Assembly (NCBI RefSeq): GCF_014839805.1
Contig: NC_051119.1
Span: 9,603,245-9,667,244, forward strand
Source of the DNA: Manduca sexta
Lineage: Eukaryota > Arthropoda > Insecta > Lepidoptera > Sphingidae
Length of the DNA: 64,000 bases
Direction of reading: 5' to 3'
The position numbers and the translations under genes are program-made. A model generated the notes under the pieces. It was not told the origin of the DNA and did no database searches. It worked only from the letters and a program-made list of their open reading frames with translations. Below are positions 54,644 through 64,000 of this stretch, piece after piece (positions within the stretch are counted from its first letter, which is position 1; each line of letters opens with the position of its first letter).

Positions 54644-56137
54644 ATGAAGACACCTCGAAAGAAAACAGGCGACATGCGGAAATATTATCAACTGTTACTC
54701 ATCGTCGGATGTTTTATAAGTGTTGTCACTTTACTGATATACAGGCATGAATATTACCGGCTTCGGTATGTGCTGGAGGTGCTGAACTTCTTCGGGAAAC
54801 CTGGTCTATCAGCGGTGGAATTCTGCGGGCCCGGATTCAATGCGACCATGCTGTCCGAAATACTCCGAAATACCTCTATGGAGGTGCGAGAGACACCGCC
54901 GCTGTTCCAACAAATAGATGAGAACTTCTACTCATACTCGTCATTCTTACGTTCATACCAGAAATACGACAAATTAACTCAATCCCACGCGCATTCCGTC
55001 GACACTATCGTGATCGGCAAAACGCAGGTTCGGCCGAATTTTCGATGTAACATTTGGCTTGAGGACTCGAATAAACCTAAAGCTGGACGATTCTCCTTCA
55101 AAATGATCTCAGACTCGACTGGTGAATATCAATTGTATGTATTTAAGTGTATATTGAGCAAAAACCTTGGGAAGCCTATTGGAGTAAGCTTCTATATGAA
55201 TGACTATACTGTAAATCCTATAAACGCGCCAATTAACCGACTTATAGAGGTAAACACAAAGAGAGTAATGCGTGAAAGTGGTAGCGTTAAATTTGTCAAT
55301 AATATCGAGCCAGCCATCTGTGTGATACCAAACCAAGTGCCTCTAGTCTCAAGAGATGCCTTCATAGAATTTCTTGTGTTCCACCACATGATGGGTGTTG
55401 ATTACTACACAATATATGACAGCATGATATCAGAAGACATCATTAGAAGACTGAACTTGCTACCGTCAGACATAACACAATGGAGAATACAGTTCTTCCC
55501 TCTGAACTTTCCATTTATATTTTCAAAATCTTACAATATAGTCAGACAAGCTGTAGAACTTGATTGTTTGTTCCGACACTTCAGACTAGACAAAGAAGAG
55601 ACAAACAAAGCTAGTCATGTCGTGGTCATGTCTTGGGATGAGTTTTTAGTCCCCAGAGTGCATGGTAATGTGAAGGAAGTTGTTGATGACTTAGATCCTA
55701 CTAGAAAACTAGCATCTCTTGAAGTCACACAGCTATTGTTCTGTTTAAATCAAGAAGACGACAGTGATGTGGAAGATGGTTATCCAGATATAATTAAAAA
55801 GACACATTACTACATGCTTAAACAAGATACAAAGCCAGTATTTATTAGGAATTTAGATTCAATGACAACTTTTGATGATATATTAGATTTTAGGTCGAAT
55901 AAGAATATATCATTAGATATACTCGGAGCACATAAGTATACGGAATGTAGGGACCCAAAAGTTTACCGTACGAATGGGGAAGGGTACAATATGACACAGA
56001 TGAATGTGTTCCAACATAAGTTTGAAGGTGCCATGACACGATTTAGACAACAGTTAGTTAGTAATAAAATATACAGGTTGTATCGATCCGGACAGATTTG
56101 GGAGAAGAATTCGCAAGAGCTTGTTAGAGATTTATAA
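54644..56137 (+). CDS. Glycosyltransferase family 92 (DUF23), type II membrane protein
   Basis: A single uninterrupted frame of 497 residues. A short basic cytosolic tail is followed by one transmembrane segment at about 15-33 (YYQLLLIVGCFISVVTLLIY), then a lumenal domain with N-glycosylation sites (FNAT, RNTS). The GT92 pattern is visible: FIEFLVFHHMMGVDYYTIYD at 240-259, where family members have a nucleotide-sugar fold segment, and MSWDEFLVPR at 329-338, with the acidic WDEF motif likely to bind metal and donor. Family members act in the Golgi; nematode GALT-1 adds galactose to core fucose on N-glycans. The exact acceptor here is unknown. It lacks introns and lies 1.07 kb from the divergent p47 start. 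Confidence 0.85.
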   Translation: MKTPRKKTGDMRKYYQLLLIVGCFISVVTLLIYRHEYYRLRYVLEVLNFFGKPGLSAVEFCGPGFNATMLSEILRNTSMEVRETPPLFQQIDENFYSYSSFLRSYQKYDKLTQSHAHSVDTIVIGKTQVRPNFRCNIWLEDSNKPKAGRFSFKMISDSTGEYQLYVFKCILSKNLGKPIGVSFYMNDYTVNPINAPINRLIEVNTKRVMRESGSVKFVNNIEPAICVIPNQVPLVSRDAFIEFLVFHHMMGVDYYTIYDSMISEDIIRRLNLLPSDITQWRIQFFPLNFPFIFSKSYNIVRQAVELDCLFRHFRLDKEETNKASHVVVMSWDEFLVPRVHGNVKEVVDDLDPTRKLASLEVTQLLFCLNQEDDSDVEDGYPDIIKKTHYYMLKQDTKPVFIRNLDSMTTFDDILDFRSNKNISLDILGAHKYTECRDPKVYRTNGEGYNMTQMNVFQHKFEGAMTRFRQQLVSNKIYRLYRSGQIWEKNSQELVRDL

Positions 56138-56368
56138 TTGTTTACTATGTTTTCGAATGTTTATTAAGGGGAGAGGAATTGTTAGCTTTAAAGAGGAAAA
56201 TATTGATTTTTTATTTGTAGCATCCAAGGAAACTTTATAATTGCATAATGTTTATGTGCACATAAATTAAATATACAATAGTTTACTGAAATTAAGATGG
56301 TCGGATTGTCTGGAACTTGTAAAGCAAAAGTGAATTGTGAGATATTTAATAGAAATAAGACTGTAGGA

Positions 56369-56662
56369 CAGGGATGGCGAACCTTTAATGGTTTACGTGC
56401 CATTATTTATAAAAAAAAAATATGGCCTGCAATGACATGCAGGACTGTATTTATCTATCCAAGTGCCCCTCTGAGTGCCTTTTATGATCCAACTATGTTT
56501 TTGTTTTTATTTTTATTTGGGTCTCAGCAAAGCGGCTCCACTGATGTTAAGCAAAGTCAACCCCAAAATAAGTTGCATATACAATGTTTGGTATAGTACT
56601 CGTGTGACCAAATTATTTTGTCACGTACCACCACTGGCAGTGCCATTAGTTCGCCATCCCTG
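56369..56662. mobile_element. hAT-type MITE in the GT92 3' UTR
   Basis: Terminal inverted repeats begin CAGGGATGGCGAAC at both ends. It is flanked by an imperfect 8-bp target duplication, ctgtagga at 56361-56368 and ctgtaggc at 56663-56670 (7 of 8 match). The 294-bp body has no transposase frame, so it is non-autonomous. TIR sequence and 8-bp duplication are typical of hAT elements. Confidence 0.85.
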
Positions 56663-56873
56663 CTGTAGGCGATAGATAAGTCAATTTAAATAGTTAGTCT
56701 ACAGCCCCATCAAATGGGAATAGCATTACACCTTATATTTATAAAACTCCAAAAATCTGTAGTCTGACTATAGCAATAAGGCTTGTATTGCCTGTCTTTG
56801 CTCATCTATCCATTTTAATAGTTCTTCCTGGCATAAATGTATTGCCCATTTCTATACACACTGCCTTTTTATG

Positions 56874-56879
56874 AATAAA
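56874..56879 (+). terminator. Possible polyadenylation signal of the GT92 gene
   Basis: AATAAA 737 nt after the stop. A second candidate lies at 57799-57804, just before the sequence becomes the 3' flank of the oppositely oriented gene. Either end would keep the hAT MITE at 56369-56662 inside the 3' UTR. Confidence 0.45.
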
Positions 56880-57020
56880 GACTTCAATATTGATATTATA
56901 CCTATATACATTTGTGTAGGTAATTATAAGAACTTATTGGCAAAAAAGGAACAAGGGACATTAGCAAAAGTATTGTAGCAGAATTTTTTGAACATGGTTT
57001 CAAATTTATATTATTAAAAT

Positions 57021-57213
57021 CAGGGGCCCCTTTCCGTCTATGGGGACGAGTCCGTCTTTTTCCATTTACGAGCATTCTATTCGAAGGACAGCTTCGTTAG
57101 CGGCATAGGTAAGAGTCAAGAAATGCCCTATTTACTCATACAGCCATCAAAGTTGTCCTTCGATTAAAATGCTTGTGATTGCAAAAAGGATATACCCCCA
57201 TATAGGGCCCCTG
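57021..57213. mobile_element. Short inverted-repeat element, CAGGGGCCC termini
   Basis: The ends are CAGGGGCCC and its complement, with a weaker subterminal match (tatgggga against tacccccata). At 193 bp with no coding content, it is MITE-like. No clear target duplication is visible, so the superfamily is uncertain; the CAGGGG start suggests hAT. Confidence 0.6.
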
Positions 57214-58261
57214 CCTTAATCTATTGTTTTTATTTCTAATACAAAATTTTTAGAATTATAAGTTTTCAGTTAAAACAATATTCATTAATCAATTAAATAA
57301 TAATATTACTATGTTCTTAGTTTATGATTGTGCTTATTTATTAGAAACATTTTTATTATGAAGGTTGATGCCATGTTATCACTTAGCTTCCATTTTGTAT
57401 ACTCAATATGCACTTATTAATATGAGTACTGAGGTTTAGACATGTAGTGTAGTACATTACATATGATATTTAATTTACATGCGCGTACGCTATGTTCGTT
57501 TAATATGATTGCTTTTTCTGTTCTGTTTGATGCTATGCTGTATTGGTGTCTCTACCCAGGCTTATTCTCGATATGAGTGATCGAAATACAGTTATATTCT
57601 TATGTTTATATGATTCTTATTTTTTTCACAGATGGTTGTATAATTGGTTGATTGTTGTAAATTGTGCCTTTAAAATAAGGTGCATATTTATTTATTACAT
57701 ACTTTCGAAGACTGCTGTATTATAATGTTGTTTCTATACTTCCATTTTGTTGTGGATACGAAATTGTCCATGAATAAGCTTGTTTTTAATTATAAGTAAA
57801 TAAATGACTTTTTGTACGCAAACATTTATTTTTTTATCATATATAACTTAGATATCATAAAATACTTTTTGTGTTATTTTCATTGTTATACTATTTGGGT
57901 TGGCAAAAAATCAGCCTCTATACAAATAATAATATTCCAAGAGGCTGATGTCTGAACATAATAGATATTGAGTATAGGGTATATTGTATAGGGAGATCTC
58001 TATCAGAGCAACAGAAGCCACAACATGTTATATATTTGTTTTCTGTCTAAGTTTGTACACGCATCACGCAAATACTACTGCATAGAATTAAAAGCAGTAT
58101 TCAACAATGAATTGCTAGAGGTATAATTAAAAATATAGACCCAATTTTATTCCGGGACAATATAAAGCGGGTCATTTAACGCGATAAAACTTTTTCTCAC
58201 AGACTGAGCCTCGAGCAAAAGCTAGTCTTTAATAAAACCACGAGTTGATACTAAGTAAATG

Positions 58262-61200
58262 TTTATTTTCATTCATCTATTAAGTACAAGGCAGGCATTG
58301 CCCGCGAACTCTCACAGATAGAGATCAACATAACCGTACCATACCATCAAGCAAGTAGGATGTTGCAGATTTCAACTTTACAAAATATAAGTATATAATA
58401 TCAATAAACTAGAATACAAGGAATAAATGAGCACAACATTGAGCAATACGCATTGTATTGTCGCCACAAAATATACACGAAAAGAAATTTGGAGGGAATC
58501 CATTACTAAAAATACTAAAGTATAATTTTAAAGCTTATACAAAATTTTGAATATTGCCACAAACTTAACATAATACTACAGTTTATAATGCGTAAACGTA
58601 AAACTAGCATAAATATTGAAATACTGCACGAGTAACTGTATCTAAATTTATAAGTAGAATGGTGCGCGTATTGAGGGACATTGACGGGCGAGTAATATTT
58701 ATGCAAAAACCTTTTGTAAATAAATGATCATATAGTCATCCTCATTGTCTCATTGTGAATCCGCGCTTGCCTTTGTGAAAATAATTACATTTGTAATAGC
58801 TTTTACATAGTCCAGAATCTAAACGACTAATAGCACTGATTTTCTTACATGAAGTAGATCTTTTAAATATTATGCCAATATCAACATAATCACATAATGT
58901 ACTCTGTTAAATAGTTCAAAACCTTCATAATTAGTTTATTTAACTTTATCCTGAATGTAAGCTCATTTCTTAACGGTATTGTCAATGCGATAGGAGGAAC
59001 AATTAAATATTAAAAATACAGCAGTGTGTTTGTAATTTTGAGATCTACATTGTTATTGTGGTGTGATTCGTGAATAAGTTTATTATTATAATTTGTTTCG
59101 ATATTGATTTGGCTAAATGCAACATTACACTTAAATCTAAAATAGCATGTCATCGAATGATTAAAGTTTACATTAAGGAACGATTATATTAAATGCATAC
59201 TGGCCGTCAACACAAGATATGGATTAACAATAACCGACGGCCGTACATTTCTCGAAAGTTCCATAAATATATTCAAACAAAACGATCCAAATGGAAGCGT
59301 GATCCGAAAATAGAAAATTATTTATTTTATTGTCATGATGTTTTGAAATCGAAATATCTATCAGACGAATTGCAAACAATAAAATTATTTATTAAATCCA
59401 ATTTCATTAAACATTTCTACTAATAACAATGCGAAGACTGTCCGTGTCTTTTATATTTTAAAACAATTAACGCTAAATACTTATTGCAAGTAAGATTTTA
59501 GACATGTTTATAAACCTAGGTACAATAATTCATTCGATACATTTTAAGAGACAAATACTTACGTTCAATATGTTCAAACATCAACGTCAATATATATACA
59601 TTCAGTATGAAAAGGTTATCTTAAACAAGAAAATAGTTTTTAAAATATCACCATCTCTAAACACTAAATAGTAAAAAGGATTACAGTAAATGCACGAAAA
59701 ATAGTTACATAGTCTTATGAGTTGTTTAACAGTAATCTAAGTGAGTTAAAACATTTGCATGATGTCACTTTAATGGAACATGCACCTAACGAAAACATCT
59801 TGTCTGACTACAGCTTTAGTAGAGTTAACGTTTTCTATCGCGTTTCAGTAAATATGTATGTAAACGTGCAGTGCGACCGTAAACTGATAGTCGCTATAGT
59901 TTTTCAGACGTGACTGTGTTTAGTTACTTTATAAACCATTTTACGTACGGTAGTATTCATTCATGATTTTACTGAGACCGCTGCCTTACATTACGCGCCG
60001 TTGTCGAATATTATATGAGCTATTTATGAATAGTCAAACGAGTCCGTCCAAATATTACGTTAATATTGTTATAATTTATCGACTTTTAGAATTCCTATTT
60101 TGAAAAAAGTAACACGCTTATAGGTATTTAAAAACATGAATTGACAAATGTCACAATTAATGCAATACTTGAATGGCTGGAATACTAAGAAAGTATCGAA
60201 TTAACTATTTATATTTAAATTATAGTGTGTGTAGTCGGGTAACAAACTAATAATTTTACATATACACTGATATTACATGGGCAAGTACTACTTTTAATGT
60301 CGATATAAGGACTCGAATTTCTACAGCAATTAGCACGTGTAAAAGCATACGTTTGTAAGTATACTACCATTTTCAAGAATTATTAAAAATCGATCCATTT
60401 TCAATGATTATCGATTATAATCGACTTCTTAATCGCATTTTTCGGTCTAACTAAAAAATGGACCAATCAGTTTGAAATTAAAAGAACTTTGATTCATAAT
60501 CGGAATTGGATTGCAAATTGATATCGAGATAGCTTATTAAAAACGTCTGTTAGTGGGGTTACTTTAATGAATCTAGAAATAGGTATAGTGATTCAAACAT
60601 AATATCCACATGCCTTTGACGGTCGCCAGGGATAGTCTAGTTTAACTTATTGGATGATCACTTGCATCTGAAATACTTACTGGGAATTTCATTAGGTCTA
60701 CGTTTTGATATCCAGTCGGAATATCTTCAATAAATCAGATATAATAGCATTAAAAATACACGATAAGGTATAGCTTATTAAAAAAAAAACGAAACTTAAA
60801 AATTTAAATTGAATTGAATTTTAAATTGAATACTAAAATATTTCCTACAATTTAACTGCTATAGAAATTCGAGACACCATTTTTTCCTTCATAATATTAG
60901 TCTGTTTCAGCTTAATAACAAAAGTATATTTTATACCAACTAACCTCTCTCGTTCCAGCAACTGTCTAATATCACTTGCGAATAAAATCCCTGCCTTATC
61001 TCACTCGATGTTGCGTCGCCCTACCAAACACTTCAGTGCGTCGTATTATCTTTCAACTGCTATTGTATGTATAGTTATACCATGCTAACACATTGTACAT
61101 TCATTTGGAATATTATGGTTAAATGTCGATATTATGGTTATCGATAAATTAAACGTCGTACCTTCATTAGTAATACTATGGTTAAAACGTCGATAGATTT

Positions 61201-63084
61201 CGGGTTATCGATAAACTATACGTCATTTTATCGACAAAAATAAAGGATTGAAGTGCAATTTTCATTGGTAAATATATGAATCCATTAGCTAAAATATATA
61301 CTAAAATAGGTTCTCAAGGATTTAAAGAATTTCAACGCTGGCAAAAGCCGCGATCGGAAAACTACTGTAACATTAAAATTGCGAATATAACATTCTATTA
61401 CACATAATAAACATTTTTCAACATATTTACACCAATAACAGTTATACAATAATGTGATAATTATCATATACTCATTTCAAACAGTGTACAGATAAATATA
61501 GCTATATATTCATATATTAAAGTTACTTCGAAATATAAAAGCATTTATGTACTATAGTTCGGAATACAGCGTGCTAATTTAAAAAATAAATTCAGTGATC
61601 AAGAATATATTTTGTAGAACGTGTGCAAAAATTGTATATTATTTCAATTTAATTCGAATCGTCAGTCGTGTACGACCAAAATACTTATACAATTAATGGA
61701 CACCGACCGAGTAACAAGTGCCCTAATAAAGAATAGATATAAAACGTTACTTAACAACAGTTTCAAAGTTATACGAATTAATATTCGCATCGATAGTTTC
61801 GAACATTCGATTAAATCGAGAACTAACGATTGCACGATTGTAATGTTACTCGCGGCATATTCGTGCAAACCGTTCTCGATTCGATCAAATGTCGTCAATA
61901 ACACTGATTTAATATTTCCAATAAGTCAACAACAAGATTAATTTATTTATTCACGAGAACATCTATTTTAACAATGTTTATAATCATCTATAGACCGCTA
62001 GAATCTTGACATCTCTACTGTTAAGTTGTAATTTTACTAAGCCCATCATTTGTTAAAATCATTGTCGCCTATCTACTTTGAATTTGTCTAATCAAGCTCA
62101 AATCTAATATTTGCTCATTTGGTTGCGTCTCTATCGTGAATGCCTACTCTGAATTGTTTATACATCGTTCTATATTCTAAATGAATGATATCTACACTAT
62201 AGCTCACCTTAAATTTCCTATTGAATTTTGTCCTATAACAATGCGAATATAACTACGAGATATCTCGAACAATGTCATTATCAGCGGCAACTCTCGAGTT
62301 GCATGATATTCATATTTTTTAATTTTGTACCAATCTCATTTTATAACGTACCATAATCTTGCGAAATTACAGTCGACATTTTGACGAAATATCGATTGTC
62401 ACTATCGATATATGATTACTAATTAATGATTTAATGTACCTAAGCAAGGTCCCTAATGTTACATTCTCACTAGACCCTCCTACAACGACAATAAATAAAG
62501 GAACGTAAGGAATGTTAGTTGCCTCCAATCAGCTGATAGTTGAATACTGCTCAATACATAGAGATCATAATCGAAGGAATGTTACATAGCTGCATATTTA
62601 TATGTATGAAAAACTAAGACGTCATTTAACAGATCATCTTGAGAATTAAATTAAATTACTAATATACTGAATACATAATTAAATCGAACACTAAATGAAT
62701 ATAATCCAAGTCATGGCAGCTGCAAATTATTTGTCTACACATCATGACATTTAAAAATAAACTAATGAAATACTTAAACACAATAAAATAGCAAAAATAG
62801 ACAGTCAAACTTATTATCGATAAACAGGTTATAAACTACAGTTATGGGAATCAAATGAGGAGCATATACATTACCTATTGATCAACAAGAAACGTATTTA
62901 CTCAGTAAACAAATCCAGCGGCAAACTCAAATAGTGCAGCGAAAAATTATCGACACAGATACACAGCGCAGCAGCAGTCGATAATCAAATCAATCAGGTT
63001 TGTACAGTCGATGTCGATGTGTCGGAAGGTCTATGAGAGGCGGCAGTCTCAGGAGCGCGTGTGCGCCTGCGCGGGCCGCTGCTG
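58262..63084 (-). other. Probable long 3' UTR of the right-hand gene
   Basis: After the TGA at 63085 no exon-like sequence appears for about 4.8 kb. The stretch is AT-rich and nearly free of the SINEs and MITEs that fill the rest of the window. AATAAA on this strand occurs at 58262-58267, just before repeat sequence resumes. A long conserved-length UTR under constraint is a reasonable reading, but an intergenic region cannot be excluded. Confidence 0.45.
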
Positions 63085-63885
63085 TCAGAAGAAGATCACC
63101 TCCTCCTCGGAGGGCGCGGGAGGGGACGCGCCCGCCGGCGACGGCGCCGGCACCGACGCGCGCCCCGCCTCCGGGGACCGCACGCGGAACTTGTCCGGCA
63201 GCTTCGGGTATGTGTTCGTCCTGCACATGGTAACAATCGTGTTTGTACTTTCTAGTCCTAAGCAGCAATGAGCATTGACTGTTGTGTTTCGGTTTGAAGG
63301 ATATCGTAGCATTATAGACAACGTCTTATATCTCAGGGTGGCGAGCATAGTGGAGAGCCCCGCAGTACTTAATTATTCAAAGTTAAGATTACTACTGTTT
63401 ATGGACGGCTTTATCGCTGACCATCAGGCGAGCAATAAAAAAAAGTATTATTGTATTAAAGGGAGAATGAAATTTAAACCGTTTTAATTAACATGTAAGG
63501 TTGCCGAATCCGATACTAAAACTAATTTATTGGATTTATAGTTGACGGTATAAATCAGTTACTTTATCGATATTGGAATAAAAGAGCTGCACCATATTCA
63601 GAGAACTAAAACAAAATGAATACCTACTTGTAACAAATTAATATTATTTTTCTAATCCGCCATTTTCTTAGAAAACATTACAGATAATTGAATAGAATAG
63701 AAACAGTATTATGGCTGATTATTTCGATACTTATTTTACAATTTACATAAGAAATCATTTAGCTTTGTGGTAATCTGAAATTACTATTTAGCATACCTGG
63801 TGGCCTTGTTGTTGAACTGCTGCTGCGAGGGTAGCGGCGCTGGCGAGCTGCCCGTGCGCGTGTGGTGGATTACTAAGCCTTGTTG
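63085..63885 (-). CDS. C-terminal two exons of an unidentified gene (5' part off window)
   Basis: Exon 63885-63797 encodes QQGLVIHHTRTGSSPAPLPS, then QQQFNNKAT, with donor GTATGC. Exon 63220-63085 follows a GTGCAG acceptor and encodes TNTYPKLPDKFRVRSPEAGR, an Ala/Pro/Ser-rich stretch and an acidic end SEEEVIFF, then TGA. The phase (2 into 1) is consistent, and both exons are GC-rich islands in AT-rich DNA. The composition looks like a disordered tail; the hydrophobic terminal IFF could be a PDZ-type ligand, which is inference. I do not recognise the family. Confidence 0.65.
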
Positions 63886-63934
63886 CTGCAACATTATCAA
63901 TCGTATAACCATACTTATTTACTTCTGTTTGTAA

Positions 63935-64000
63935 TGATATACAGTCTTACTCATAAACTTTTAGCGTTAGGTGATTAAGAACTGCTTAAATAGCTGTTAC
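63935..64000 (+). repeat. Dispersed repeat, empty site for the TTAA MITE
   Basis: atacagtcttactcataaac through gattaagaactgcttaaata matches the sequence flanking the 29160-29415 element, but with a single TTAA (63986-63989). A complementary copy with TTAA at 42706-42709 is also uninterrupted. Confidence 0.8.

Noticed and set aside
63000..63271. Plus-strand GC-rich frames at the right end
   Set aside because: Antisense to the exon at 63085-63220, which is supported by an acceptor, a matching phase and a stop codon.
1..64000. CRISPR array, operon, phage or bacterial island
   Set aside because: Exon-intron structure, polyadenylation signals and SINEs throughout show nuclear insect DNA; no spaced short repeats of CRISPR type were seen.

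Overview
The window is eukaryotic nuclear DNA, almost certainly from a moth or butterfly (Lepidoptera). It is AT-rich, its genes are broken into short exons by GT-AG introns, and it carries many tRNA-derived SINEs, MITEs and dispersed repeats of lepidopteran type. MBF2-family secreted-protein genes, typical of insects, are also present. The species cannot be named from the sequence alone.

Layout, left to right. (1) 1-14 kb: repeat-rich DNA with three small MBF2-family genes. Two are head to head (2686-3054 minus, 3422-3841 plus) and one lies further on (10970-11326 plus). (2) 14.3-35.3 kb: six exons of a Wnt gene on the plus strand, best matched to Wnt5. All exon phases fit together and the true stop codon is present; the signal-peptide exon was not found. 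(3) 37.6-45.2 kb: a minus-strand gene of at least twelve exons encoding a SAXO-like axonemal microtubule protein with an internal block duplication. (4) 47.2-53.6 kb: a complete nine-exon minus-strand gene for p47 (NSFL1C), the UBA-SEP-UBX cofactor of p97/VCP. (5) 54.6-56.1 kb: an intronless plus-strand gene for a type II membrane glycosyltransferase of family 92, divergent from p47. (6) 58.3-63.9 kb: the last two coding exons of an unidentified minus-strand gene, with a probable 3' UTR of about 4.8 kb.

The genes do not form a pathway. Wnt5 and the SAXO-like gene converge, the SAXO-like gene and p47 are tandem, p47 and the GT92 gene are divergent, and the GT92 gene and the right-hand gene converge. 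The main observation is an 86-bp tandem duplication in Wnt5. It copies the splice acceptor and first 46 nt of the exon encoding the lipid-attachment motif, so an upstream decoy acceptor leads to a stop codon. Other points of interest are a leucine-zipper open frame inside a p47 intron whose splice phases fit p47, a near-identical stretch in two distant SAXO exons suggesting gene conversion, and several nested transposons whose empty sites or target duplications can be read directly.
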